Below are positions 27,545 to 35,812 of a stretch of DNA of 64,000 nucleotides, one piece after another; the first letter of the stretch is position 1; every line of letters begins with the position of its first letter. The stretch comes from Hyphomicrobiales bacterium (GTDB taxonomy: Bacteria > Pseudomonadota > Alphaproteobacteria > Rhizobiales > Rhizobiaceae), in the NCBI GenBank assembly GCA_900470965.1, contig UCCS01000006.1:1-64000 (forward strand), in the 5' to 3' direction. A program made the position numbers and the translations under genes. The notes below the pieces were generated by a model that did no database searches, was not told the DNA's origin, and was given only the letters and a program-made list of their open reading frames with translations.

Positions 27545-28045
27545 ATGAAACGTATCAGCATCCTCTTTGTTTGCATGGGCAATATCTGCCGCTCTCCGCT
27601 TGCCGAGGGGATATTTTGCCATGTCGCGGGTGAGGCGGGCCTTGGCGATGCTTTCCGCATCGGTTCCGCCGGTCTCGGCGGCTGGCATCAGGGAGAACTT
27701 CCCGACCGACGCTCGATCATCACCGCAAGCGCGCATGGCATCGACATCACCGGGCAGCGCGCCCGGAAGATATTACCTGAGGATTTTGACGATTTCGATC
27801 TGATCCTCGCCATGGACCGCTCGAATGTCGCGGAACTGAGCCGGCGTTCATCGTACGCAGACAACGTCCATCTCTTCGGCGATTTCGCGCTCGGCACCGG
27901 GGAAGATATTCCCGATCCCTATTATGGCGACCGGGAAGACTTCGAGTTCGTTTACGCCAGGCTCTTCAGCGGCTGCAGCACGCTGGTAGAGAGGCTTGGC
28001 ACCAGCCTTGGCTCGTGGAGCGGGAAGACCTCTTCAGTCAGGTAA
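27545..28045 (+). CDS. Low molecular weight protein-tyrosine phosphatase
   Basis: The 166-residue protein has the P-loop CMGNICRS (Cys10 nucleophile, Arg16) and the general-acid loop DPYYG with Asp124, which together define LMW-PTPs. It is cytosolic. Members dephosphorylate protein tyrosines or arginines or act on small substrates, and some regulate exopolysaccharide synthesis, but no EPS genes or tyrosine kinase are adjacent. The C-terminal 31 codons lie in a 94-bp antisense overlap with thpR, and the tail after the domain is not conserved as far as I can judge. Confidence 0.92.
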   Translation: MKRISILFVCMGNICRSPLAEGIFCHVAGEAGLGDAFRIGSAGLGGWHQGELPDRRSIITASAHGIDITGQRARKILPEDFDDFDLILAMDRSNVAELSRRSSYADNVHLFGDFALGTGEDIPDPYYGDREDFEFVYARLFSGCSTLVERLGTSLGSWSGKTSSVR

Positions 28046-28545
28046 GGTCCACCGCCAACCGATTCGCGCGACGACAGAAGCACGAAGCGCGGCACGGTGA
28101 AGGTCGAGGTCTGGAAGTTGCCGCGGCCGGCGAGGTAATGGACGACATCGTCGACGCGCGAATATTTCAGGCGGGCAAGCGTGACATGCGGCGTGAACTT
28201 GCGCGGGTCCGGCGGCAGGCCGATGCGCTGGCAGATCCGCTCGATCTCGCCCTGCAAGGCGTACATTTCAGGCGAAGGAGAAACTCCCGCCCAGATCGAA
28301 TGCGGTTTTTTGGAGCCGAAGGAGCCGATGCCTTCAAGCCGGAGCTGGAATTCCGGTCGGTCGATGCGATCGAGACGCTCGACGATTTCGTCTGCCGTGC
28401 GTCCATCGACATCGCCGATGAAGCGAAGTGTGATGTGGTAATTCTCCACATCGATCCATCGTGCTCCGGGAAGACCACCGCGCAACAATGACAGGCTCAT
28501 CGCCGCATTGCGCGGAATTTCGAGGGCGGTAAAAAGTCTCGGCAT
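27952..28545 (-). CDS. thpR: RNA 2',3'-cyclic phosphodiesterase (2'-5' RNA ligase family)
   Basis: ThpR hydrolyses 2',3'-cyclic phosphate ends of RNA and can ligate tRNA halves in vitro. The 197-residue protein has both HxTx motifs, HITL (His37) and HVTL (His120), in the 2H phosphoesterase fold. The ATG at 28545 yields MPRLFTALEIP, the conserved start; a GGGAG site lies upstream. The last ~31 codons overlap the 3' end of the phosphatase gene on the other strand. It follows the TesA gene by 68 nt and may be co-transcribed with it. Confidence 0.9.
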   Translation of the reverse strand: MPRLFTALEIPRNAAMSLSLLRGGLPGARWIDVENYHITLRFIGDVDGRTADEIVERLDRIDRPEFQLRLEGIGSFGSKKPHSIWAGVSPSPEMYALQGEIERICQRIGLPPDPRKFTPHVTLARLKYSRVDDVVHYLAGRGNFQTSTFTVPRFVLLSSRESVGGGPYLTEEVFPLHEPRLVPSLSTSVLQPLKSLA

Positions 28546-28613
28546 AACGAGCACTCCCCGAATCTTTTGCAGGTGCTCACACGGAATCACGCATTACAAA
28601 CCTGTGCAAGCCC

Positions 28614-29258
28614 CTATTTCTTCACAGAAGAAATCGTCTCGACGAATTTTGTGACAGCCGGCTCCATCTTCTCCACCATCACATCCACCCCCTTGGCATT
28701 GGGATGCATGCCATCATCGAGCTTCAGACCGGCATCCAGGGCCACGCCGTCGAGGAAAAATGGGTAGAGTTCAACCCCATGTTTTTCCGCAAGTTTCTGG
28801 TAGATCGGGTTGAAGCGTTCGGCATAGTCCGCACCCATGTTCGGCGGCGCCATCATGCCGGCAAGGAGTACAGCAATGCCGCGCTCTTTTAACCGGCTTA
28901 TCATCTGGTCGAGATTCTTTTCGCTCTGTTCCGGCGGGATGCCGCGAAGCGCATCATTGGCGCCGAGTTCGAGAATCACCCCGTCAGTTCCGTCAGGAAT
29001 GGACCAGTCGATTCGCGCAAGCCCGCCCGTGGTGGTGTCGCCCGAGACGCCGGCATTGGTGATCGAAACATCGATCCCTCCGGCCTTCAGCGCAGCCTGC
29101 AGCTTCTCGGGAAAGCCGTCGCCTGGCGGCAACTGGTAACCCGCCATCAGGCTGTCGCCAAACCCGACCAGATTGATCGTGCGCGCTTCGGCAACTGTCG
29201 AGAAAATCAGCGAGAAGACGATGACAGCGAAGTGAAGGGCGGCAACTTTAAATCTCAT
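28614..29258 (-). CDS. tesA: TesA-type arylesterase/lysophospholipase (SGNH hydrolase)
   Basis: The 214-residue protein is a secreted SGNH esterase. A signal peptide spans about residues 1-25. Block I GDSL has catalytic Ser36, block II Gly is in AGVSGDTT near 69-76, block III is GAND (99-102), and block V D-x-x-H has Asp182 and His185. It is divergent from a YbbA/YbbP-type ABC pair; tesA with ybbA-ybbP is a conserved association from E. coli to rhizobia. The likely substrates are acyl esters or lysophospholipids in the periplasm. Confidence 0.93.
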   Translation of the reverse strand: MRFKVAALHFAVIVFSLIFSTVAEARTINLVGFGDSLMAGYQLPPGDGFPEKLQAALKAGGIDVSITNAGVSGDTTTGGLARIDWSIPDGTDGVILELGANDALRGIPPEQSEKNLDQMISRLKERGIAVLLAGMMAPPNMGADYAERFNPIYQKLAEKHGVELYPFFLDGVALDAGLKLDDGMHPNAKGVDVMVEKMEPAVTKFVETISSVKK

Positions 29259-29330
29259 AATGCTTTCCCTAGATTGGCTAGGTGCCGTTATGCGGCCATT
29301 CGGTTACGGAACTATATAGGGCGATTTCTG

Positions 29331-30038
29331 TTGGCCAAAACCATCATCGATCTGAAACACGCCGATTTGACGCTCGGTAATGCCGCTGCCTCGGTCCATG
29401 TGCTGAAAGGCATTGACCTGGAGATCAGCGCGGGCGAATCCGTCGGCATCGTCGGCCCTTCGGGCTCCGGCAAGTCCACGCTGTTGATGGTGCTTGCAGG
29501 CCTGGAAAAGCTCGACAGCGGCGAGATCAACATCAATGACACGCCCCTGCATGCGCTGAGTGAGGACCAGGTCGCCGATTTCCGCGGCCGCAACATCGGC
29601 ATCGTCTTCCAGTCCTTCCATCTGATCGCCAACATGACGGCGCTGGAAAATGTCGCAGTGCCGCTTGAGCTCGCCAATGTTCCCAACCCCTTCGAGATCG
29701 CCGAACGCGAGCTGAATTCCGTCGGTCTTGGTGAACGCCTGAGCCATTATCCCGGCCAGCTCTCGGGTGGTGAGCAGCAGCGTGTGGCGATCGCCCGTGC
29801 GCTCGCCCCCTCGCCTGCCCTGTTGATAGCTGACGAGCCGACCGGCAATCTCGACACCGATACCGGCCGGCAAATCGCCGACCTCCTATTTTCCAAACAG
29901 GCCGAGCGCGGCATGACCCTGCTGCTCGTGACCCACGATATCGGCCTCGCCAATCGTTGCTCGCGCCAGATCCGCGTCCGCTCCGGGCGCATCGAGGGCG
30001 ATAGCGCAGTCCGTCAGTCCGAGGCGGCGATTGCATGA
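29331..30038 (+). CDS. ABC transporter ATP-binding protein (YbbA/LolD-like)
   Basis: The 235-residue ATPase has Walker A GPSGSGKST at 42-50, Q-loop VFQSF near 97, signature LSGGEQQRVAIARAL near 142-156, Walker B LLIADEPTGNLD near 163-174 and the H-loop VTHD. Sequence class is the MacB/LolD/YbbA group, whose permeases are FtsX-type. A TTG at 29331 is the likely start because homology begins directly after it and no ATG or GTG is suitably placed. Its stop overlaps the permease start by 4 bp. Confidence 0.88.
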   Translation: MAKTIIDLKHADLTLGNAAASVHVLKGIDLEISAGESVGIVGPSGSGKSTLLMVLAGLEKLDSGEININDTPLHALSEDQVADFRGRNIGIVFQSFHLIANMTALENVAVPLELANVPNPFEIAERELNSVGLGERLSHYPGQLSGGEQQRVAIARALAPSPALLIADEPTGNLDTDTGRQIADLLFSKQAERGMTLLLVTHDIGLANRCSRQIRVRSGRIEGDSAVRQSEAAIA

Positions 30039-32578
30039 CGATCGTCACTCCGCGCATCTCGCTCGCCTTCCGTCTGGCCCTTCGCGAGCTGCGCGGCGGC
30101 TTGAGGGGCTTCTACATCTTCCTCGCCTGTATCGCGCTCGGCACCGCCGCGATCGCTGCCGTCAACTCTGTCTCACAGTCGATCACCGATACGATCGCCT
30201 CGCAGGGGCAGGAACTCTTGGCCGGTGACGTCCGCTTCGAGCTTAACAACCGCGAGGCAACGCCAGAGGAAATGAATTTCCTGCGTGGCCTTGGCGAAGT
30301 CTCCGTTTCCACCGGCCTGCGCTCCATGGCTCGCAAGCCGGATGGATCCGATCAAGCGCTGGTCGAAGTCAAGGCCGTCGACGATGCCTATCCGCTCTAC
30401 GGCACCTTTGAAGCGGAGCCGAACTACCCGCTCGCCTCCCTGCTATCAAGTGAAGGCGGCACCTATGGCGCTGTCGTAGCTCCACTGCTGCTGGAGCGAC
30501 TGGGATTGCAGATCGGCGACGAACTGCTGCTCGGCAACGTCAAGCTCAGCATCACGGGCACGGTCAAGACCGAGCCGGATGCGCTCTCGGAAGGCTTCGG
30601 CTTCGCCCCCCGCATGCTCGTCAGCCGAAACGCACTTCAGGCATCCGGCCTGATCCAGACCGGCAGCCTTGTGGAACATGCCTACAAGATCAAGCTGGAA
30701 GACCGCAGCACGATGAGCGGTATCCAGGCCCGCGCCACCACAGAATTCCCTTCGGCCGGTTGGTCCGTCCGCACCAGCGATCGCGCCGCCCCATCGCTGA
30801 CGGAAAACATAACCCGATTCTCGCAATTCCTCACGCTGGTCGGCCTGACCGCTCTGATCGTCGGCGGCGTCGGCGTCGCCAATGCCGTGCGCGCCTTCCT
30901 TGATGCCAAACGTACGACGATCGCGACCTTCAAATGCCTGGGCGCCCCGGCAGCCGTCGTGGTCTGGATCTATCTCTTCCAGATCGCCATCATCGCGGCA
31001 GTCGGCATCCTGATCGGTCTTGTGCTCGGCGCCTTGTCCCCGATGCTGGCTGCACAGTTCCTCGCCCAGTTCCTGCCGGTCTCTACCGATCCAACCCTCT
31101 ATCCCGGCGCTCTAGTGCTTGCGGCCCTCTTCGGCATGCTGACGATGCTTGCCTTTGCCATCCTGCCGCTCGGCCATGCGCGCGAAGTGCCGGCAACCGC
31201 ACTCTTCCGCGAGCAGGGTTTTGAGGCACGCCACCTGCCCTCCTGGCCCTATGTGTTACTCGCCGCGCTCTTCATGGCTGCGCTCGCAGGCCTTGCCATC
31301 TTTACCGCCTATGACCGCTTCATCGCCGTGATCTTCGTCGGCGCCATCATCTTCGCCTTCGTCATCCTGCGCCTCGTCGCAGCCTTGATCGCCTGGCTGG
31401 CGCGCAGAAGCCCGCGCGTCAACTCGCCGGCGCTGCGGCTGGCGATCGGTAATATCCATCGCCCCGGAGCACTGACACCCTCCGTCGTCCTCTCGCTCGG
31501 TCTCGGCCTTGCGTTGCTGGTCACCCTCACACTAATCGACGGCAACCTGCGCCAGCAGCTAACCGGCCGCATGAACGAGGGTGCGCCGAACTTCTTCTTC
31601 GTCGATATCCAGAGCGCCGAGGTCGATGCCTTCCGCAACCTGATCCACACCCAGTCACCGAATGGCAAGCTGGTGGAAGTGCCGATGCTCCGCGGCCGCA
31701 TCATCGCCTTCAATGGCCAGGATGTGACCAGGATGAATGTGCCGGCAGCGGGCCGCTGGGTGCTGAATGGCGACCGCGGCATTACCTACGAGGAAAGCCC
31801 ACCGGAGAATTCCGTCCTTACCGAAGGCCAGTGGTGGGGCAAGGACTATAGCGGCGAGCCGCTCGTCTCCTTCTCGAGCGAGGAGGCGCATGAACTGGGC
31901 CTCAAGATCGGCGATACCGTCACCGTCAACGTTCTCGGCCGCAACATCACTGCCAAAATTGCCAATCTGCGGCGGGTCGAATGGGAATCGCTGTCGATCA
32001 ATTTCGTCATGGTGTTCTCGCCGAACACCTTTCGTGGCGCTCCGCATGCATGGCTGGCGACACTGACGGATCCCGCATCGACCGAGACTGAAGACGCCGC
32101 GATCCTGAAATCGGTGACCAACGCCTATCCGACGATCACGAGCGTGCGCGTCAAGGACGCGATCGATATCGTCAATCAGCTGGTCGGCGAGCTTGCGACT
32201 GCGATCCGCGCCGCAGCTTCCGTTGCACTGATCGCCTCCGTTCTCGTGCTGGCAGGCGCACTTGCCGCCGGAAATCGGGCGCGCACGCATGATGCGGTGG
32301 TGCTGAAGACACTTGGTGCGACGAGAACCATGCTGATCCGCGCCTTCAGCTATGAATATCTCATCCTCGGTGTTGCCACCGCCATTTTCGCGCTTTTTGC
32401 CGGCAGTGTGGCTGCCTGGTTCATCGTCAGCCGCATCATGCGCCTGCCCTCCAGCTTCATGCCGGATGTCGCAGGTCTCACCCTTGTCACAGCCCTAGTA
32501 TTGACCGTCGGTATCGGCTTGATCGGCACCTGGCGCATCCTCGGACAGAAGGCAGCACCAGTTTTGCGCGAGCTGTAA
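30035..32578 (+). CDS. FtsX-family ABC permease (YbbP-like)
   Basis: The 847-residue protein has an N-terminal membrane helix (near 27-47), a periplasmic MacB-like domain, a first FtsX block of three to four helices (about 260-380), a second helical block (near 405-500), another periplasmic domain and a C-terminal FtsX block (about 720-840). This is the YbbP layout with two FtsX modules. YbbAP is thought to extrude hydrophobic compounds from the inner membrane, working with TesA. It is coupled to the ATPase by ATGA. Confidence 0.9.
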   Translation: MTIVTPRISLAFRLALRELRGGLRGFYIFLACIALGTAAIAAVNSVSQSITDTIASQGQELLAGDVRFELNNREATPEEMNFLRGLGEVSVSTGLRSMARKPDGSDQALVEVKAVDDAYPLYGTFEAEPNYPLASLLSSEGGTYGAVVAPLLLERLGLQIGDELLLGNVKLSITGTVKTEPDALSEGFGFAPRMLVSRNALQASGLIQTGSLVEHAYKIKLEDRSTMSGIQARATTEFPSAGWSVRTSDRAAPSLTENITRFSQFLTLVGLTALIVGGVGVANAVRAFLDAKRTTIATFKCLGAPAAVVVWIYLFQIAIIAAVGILIGLVLGALSPMLAAQFLAQFLPVSTDPTLYPGALVLAALFGMLTMLAFAILPLGHAREVPATALFREQGFEARHLPSWPYVLLAALFMAALAGLAIFTAYDRFIAVIFVGAIIFAFVILRLVAALIAWLARRSPRVNSPALRLAIGNIHRPGALTPSVVLSLGLGLALLVTLTLIDGNLRQQLTGRMNEGAPNFFFVDIQSAEVDAFRNLIHTQSPNGKLVEVPMLRGRIIAFNGQDVTRMNVPAAGRWVLNGDRGITYEESPPENSVLTEGQWWGKDYSGEPLVSFSSEEAHELGLKIGDTVTVNVLGRNITAKIANLRRVEWESLSINFVMVFSPNTFRGAPHAWLATLTDPASTETEDAAILKSVTNAYPTITSVRVKDAIDIVNQLVGELATAIRAAASVALIASVLVLAGALAAGNRARTHDAVVLKTLGATRTMLIRAFSYEYLILGVATAIFALFAGSVAAWFIVSRIMRLPSSFMPDVAGLTLVTALVLTVGIGLIGTWRILGQKAAPVLREL

Positions 32579-32641
32579 TGGGTGAAGGCCCCAAATCCCT
32601 TCACCTTACGGCGATTTAACCGAACGGCAGATTGCAAAGGC

Positions 32642-32671
32642 CTTGTTTGAATTGGACGAAAGCCTCATATT
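32642..32671 (+). promoter_or_regulatory. Putative sigma-70 promoter of the Bax-inhibitor gene
   Basis: CTTGTTT at 32642-32648 and CATATT at 32666-32671 are separated by 17 nt and resemble the rhizobial CTTGAC-N17-CTATAT consensus. Transcription would start near 32678, just before the leader structure. Assigned by eye only. Confidence 0.4.
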
Positions 32672-32688
32672 GTCAGCAGGCATGCTGG

Positions 32689-32757
32689 AAGCTCCGCAGC
32701 GGCGCCCGGGTCGTAAACCCGACACCGTATTTCCATCGGAGCTTGTAAGAGGAAACT
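32689..32757 (+). ncRNA. ybhL leader-type structured 5' UTR
   Basis: AAGCTCCG (32689-32696) pairs with CGGAGCTT (32737-32744), and within it CGGGT (32707-32711) pairs with ACCCG (32717-32721) around a CGTAA loop. The structure ends just before the AGAGG ribosome site of the Bax-inhibitor (YbhL) gene. Known motif: the alphaproteobacterial ybhL RNA occurs upstream of ybhL in Rhizobiales. The position and two-stem shape fit; I have not run a covariance model. Confidence 0.75.
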
Positions 32758-33486
32758 ATGGCTGATCTCCGTAACTATCAAAGCCGCGCACAAGCCGGCG
32801 AAGTGATTGATCAAGGCCTCCGCGCTTATATGCTCAAGGTCTACAACCTGATGGCGCTGGGTCTGGCGATCACTGGTGTGGCCGCCTATCTGTCATTCCA
32901 GTTCGCTTTCGCCAATGGCGAGCTAACTGCATTCGGTCAGGCGATTTATGCAAGCCCGCTTCGGTGGGTTGTGATCCTTGCACCGCTTGCTGCCGTGTTC
33001 TTCCTGAGCTTCCGTATTAACCAGATGAGCGTGGCTGCAGCGCAGACCACTTTCTGGGTCTATTCCGCACTGGTTGGATTGTCGCTCTCGTCAATCTTCA
33101 TAATCTATACGGGCCAGAGCATCGTACAGACCTTCTTCGTGACGGCCGCCTCCTTCGGTGCGCTGTCGCTTTACGGCTACACGACCAAGCGCAACCTGTC
33201 GGCAATGGGTTCGTTCCTGATCATGGGCCTCTTCGGCCTGATCATCGCTTCGATCGTCAACATCTTCCTGGCTTCGTCCGCCGTGCAGTTCGCGATCTCC
33301 GCGATCGGCGTGCTGATCTTTGCAGGCCTCACCGCCTACGACACGCAGCGCATCAAGGAAATGTATTTCGAAGCAGATGGTTATGACGTCGCCGGCCGCA
33401 AGGCCATCATGGGCGCGCTGACGCTCTACCTCGACTTCATCAACCTCTTCATGTTCCTGCTGCAGTTCATGGGCAACCGTAAGTAA
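32758..33486 (+). CDS. Bax inhibitor-1/YccA (YbhL) family membrane protein
   Basis: The 242-residue protein has seven hydrophobic helices and the Bax inhibitor-1 signature FAGLTAYDTQRIKEMY near 196-211 (core A-Y-D-T-Q). These proteins form pH-sensitive calcium-permeable channels or regulate the FtsH protease in E. coli (YccA). It has its own promoter, a structured leader upstream and a strong terminator downstream, so it is a single-gene unit that may be regulated through its 5' UTR. Confidence 0.95.
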   Translation: MADLRNYQSRAQAGEVIDQGLRAYMLKVYNLMALGLAITGVAAYLSFQFAFANGELTAFGQAIYASPLRWVVILAPLAAVFFLSFRINQMSVAAAQTTFWVYSALVGLSLSSIFIIYTGQSIVQTFFVTAASFGALSLYGYTTKRNLSAMGSFLIMGLFGLIIASIVNIFLASSAVQFAISAIGVLIFAGLTAYDTQRIKEMYFEADGYDVAGRKAIMGALTLYLDFINLFMFLLQFMGNRK

Positions 33487-33506
33487 GCAGGCCGGACTGA
33501 AAAACG

Positions 33507-33532
33507 AAAAGGCGGCTTCGGCCGCCTTTTTT
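33507..33532 (+). terminator. Rho-independent terminator of the Bax-inhibitor gene
   Basis: AAAAGGCGGC and GCCGCCTTTT pair around a TTCG tetraloop and run into a T-tract. It begins 20 nt after the stop codon. Confidence 0.93.
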
Positions 33533-33597
33533 GTTGCGGTCAGTTCGCTGGAGTGCTTCAACGTGAGCCTTCGTTCAACCGTGCCGATCGATACGAA

Positions 33598-34155
33598 ATG
33601 CTCCCTCTCCTGCGCGACACCCTTCCTTCCGATCTTCCTGCCATTACTGAAATCTACCGCGAGTCCGTGCTGAACGGCATCTCGAGTTATGAAATCGTGC
33701 CGCCAACCGAAGCGGAAATGACGGCTCGCTACTCCGCCATTCGCGAGCAGGGCTATCCCTACATCGCCGCGACAGCCGAGGACGGAAGCCTGCTCGGCTA
33801 TGCCTATGCCTCGGCATTCCGCACCCGTCCTGCCTATCGCTGGCTGGTCGAGGATTCGATTTATCTGAGCACGGAGGCGCGCGGCAAGGGTGTTGGCAAG
33901 CTGCTCCTTGGAGAGTTGATTTCGCGCTGCACCGTCTCTGGCTTCCGCCAGATGACCGCCGTCATCGGCGGTGCAAGCCCGGCTTCTATCTCGCTTCACC
34001 GTTCACTGGGTTTTGAAGAGATCGGTCTGATGAAGGGTGCCGGTTACAAGCACGGCCGCTGGCTGGATACGATGCTGATGCAGCGCAGACTGGGCGAAGG
34101 AACGGAAACCCATCCCGATCCTGAGGCCTATCCGGGCACGCTGTTCAAGGGGTGA
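33598..34155 (+). CDS. GNAT acetyltransferase (phosphinothricin/methionine sulfone N-acetyltransferase-like)
   Basis: The 185-residue protein resembles PAT/MddA/YncA-type GNATs: ITEIYRESVLNGISSYEIVPPTEAEM near 17-42 (core I-Y-x-x-x-V), WLVEDSIYLSTEARGKGVGKLLLGEL (motif A core G-K-G-V-G) near 82-107, and the late ASPASISLHRSLGFEEIG near 127-144. Such enzymes acetylate methionine sulfone/sulfoximine and related compounds. The ATG at 33598 is chosen since the domain starts right there; a GTG at 33553 is in frame. It ends 6 nt before the convergent DUF2794 gene. Confidence 0.88.
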   Translation: MLPLLRDTLPSDLPAITEIYRESVLNGISSYEIVPPTEAEMTARYSAIREQGYPYIAATAEDGSLLGYAYASAFRTRPAYRWLVEDSIYLSTEARGKGVGKLLLGELISRCTVSGFRQMTAVIGGASPASISLHRSLGFEEIGLMKGAGYKHGRWLDTMLMQRRLGEGTETHPDPEAYPGTLFKG

Positions 34156-34161
34156 TATCGC

Positions 34162-34563
34162 TTACTTGTCGACGAGCTTCAGCGATTTGTCGAAAACCTT
34201 CAGGACTGGCCCGAGCTCGTGGCCGCGCTTCAGGATCATGCCGTTGGTGTTCACGACCGAAAAGGCGCCCTGCTTGGCAGCAAGCTTCGGATTCTTCTCG
34301 ATGCGGAAGAGCGGCATTTCGCCCGAGCGCTTGAAGACGGAGAACACCGCCTTCTCCCCCGTGTGGTCGATGGCATAGTCTTTCCACTCGCCTTCGCCCA
34401 CCATTCGACCGTAGATCCACAAAATCTGGTCGAGCTCCCGCCGGTGAAATGTCACTGGCATCGGATCTTTATTTTGTCTGTATTCCTTGAGATCAACGAC
34501 GGTTGAAGAGCTATTGTCGACGGAGCGGCTTTCGCCGTGTCGCAAATCCGGCGTATCTGTCAT
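34162..34563 (-). CDS. DUF2794 domain protein
   Basis: The 133-residue soluble protein matches the DUF2794 family, restricted to alphaproteobacteria. Recognisable blocks are VTFHRRELDQILWIYGRMVGEGEWKDYAID (core E-L-x-x-I-L-x-x-Y-G-R-x-V) near 37-66 and the later FRIEKNPKLAAKQGAF near 87-102. No function is known. The ATG at 34563 has a GGGAG ribosome site 5 nt upstream; a longer in-frame start would add 27 unconserved residues. Confidence 0.87.
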   Translation of the reverse strand: MTDTPDLRHGESRSVDNSSSTVVDLKEYRQNKDPMPVTFHRRELDQILWIYGRMVGEGEWKDYAIDHTGEKAVFSVFKRSGEMPLFRIEKNPKLAAKQGAFSVVNTNGMILKRGHELGPVLKVFDKSLKLVDK

Positions 34564-34604
34564 CAGACTCCCAAGACCTCCACGTGTGACAGGAGAGTGA
34601 CAGT

Positions 34605-34826
34605 TTGCCCGAGCCGCGGCAAATTGCAAGGGACCGACTGTCACACTGGGGACGAAACCTGCTTTCTCCGGTGTGCCGCATTTCAGTCAAAACAGCGCCT
34701 CATTTCCAAGAGAACTATAGGCTCCAGTTTGGCGCCAGCGCGCCAAAGGGCCCGGCGGAGCGTATCGACCTTAACCCCAGCCCCGAATACGCTTGGCCGG
34801 GCCGCCTGACTTTCATCAACAAGTAG
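34605..34826 (+). CDS. Candidate small protein (73 aa), unproven
   Basis: A frame starting with TTG at 34605 after an AGGAG sequence (34591-34595, 9 nt away) encodes 73 residues and ends 9 nt before the convergent DUF1223 gene. The second half has codon use like a real gene and ends in a Pro/Trp-containing segment (PSPEYAWPGRLTFINK). It fills an otherwise empty 272-bp gap. I recognise no family, and the start is non-ATG, so it stays a candidate. Confidence 0.35.
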   Translation: MPEPRQIARDRLSHWGRNLLSPVCRISVKTAPHFQENYRLQFGASAPKGPAERIDLNPSPEYAWPGRLTFINK

Positions 34827-34835
34827 ATGAAATCC

Positions 34836-35576
34836 TTAGATATTTTTTCCCGCCATGACGACTGTCGCGCCGAGGATCGCTCCCGGATCGCCGTTGTCCG
34901 TCACGGACTGCAAGAGAATCGCTGATCCCTCGAGATCGGGTTTTTCCATCACGCTGGCCGGCAGAGTGAGCGTCGTTGCCTTGCCATCCCACATACCGAC
35001 GGTCTCCACATCGGTCACGCTGTGGAGGTAGGAGATCTTCTGGCCGCTGTTTTCGCCCTTCTCGACGTCGATCGTTTTTTCCTTGTCGAAATAGACGATC
35101 ACCACATTGGCCTTGCCTTGGCCGGCGCCGAGCTTGATCTCTAGTTGGTCGCCGCTCATGCGAGCGCTGACAGGCACGGTCAGGCCTTTGCCCTCGTTGG
35201 CATAGCCGTTTATCTTGCCGTTGATGCCGGCAAGATCGGCGCCTGCGAGATGGTCACGGCCATTGACGATTGCCTGCGGCGTATAGACGTTGCTGCGGCC
35301 CATCATTCGGGCATAACCGTACTGCCGCTCGGTATTTTCCTTCGAGCTCAGCGTGTCGGCCCAGCCGAGATAATTCCAGTAATCGACGTGATAGGCGAGG
35401 GCGATGACATTGCCCTGGCTGACGAGCTTGCGGAATGCGGCATCGGCCGGCGGACAGGAGGCGCAGCCCTGCGCCGTGAACAGCTCAACGACGCCTTTCG
35501 GCGCGCCATCTTCGGCCAGGAGCGGACTTGCAAAAGCAAGCCCGGCGATCAGCGGGATCATAAAACGCGGGGACAT
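34836..35576 (-). CDS. DUF1223 family thioredoxin-like periplasmic protein
   Basis: The 246-residue protein has a signal peptide (about 1-21) and a thioredoxin-like N-terminal part with GVVELFTAQGCASCPPADA near 28-46; the C-A-S-C motif is the presumed redox site. The following AYHVDYWNYLGW block near 61-72 and VYTPQAIVNG near 97-106 are hallmarks of DUF1223. Its role is unknown; a periplasmic disulfide or metal function is inference. It appears monocistronic. Confidence 0.9.
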   Translation of the reverse strand: MSPRFMIPLIAGLAFASPLLAEDGAPKGVVELFTAQGCASCPPADAAFRKLVSQGNVIALAYHVDYWNYLGWADTLSSKENTERQYGYARMMGRSNVYTPQAIVNGRDHLAGADLAGINGKINGYANEGKGLTVPVSARMSGDQLEIKLGAGQGKANVVIVYFDKEKTIDVEKGENSGQKISYLHSVTDVETVGMWDGKATTLTLPASVMEKPDLEGSAILLQSVTDNGDPGAILGATVVMAGKNI

Positions 35577-35756
35577 TCACCAGCACCTCTTTTCCAGCGT
35601 CAGCAGCGGTCCTGAACTGCCGGCTCTGAGATATGAACGTACGAATAATCCTTCCGGGTCCAAACGGAAAGTCACGAACGGGTGAGACGGAGCCCCAGGC
35701 GGACGGCCGCCGAAACACATCACCGTGAGCAGCGAAACAGCCTCGTTTTCCGCAAA

Positions 35757-35787
35757 GAAAAACCGCCGGAAATTGCTCTCCGGCGGT
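35757..35787 (-). terminator. Rho-independent terminator of acnA
   Basis: ACCGCCGGA (35762-35770) pairs with TCCGGCGGT (35779-35787) around an 8-base loop, followed on the minus strand by TTTTTC. It lies about 25 nt beyond the acnA stop. Confidence 0.88.
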
Positions 35788-35812
35788 CATTATCAGGCAA
35801 GTATCTTAACAA

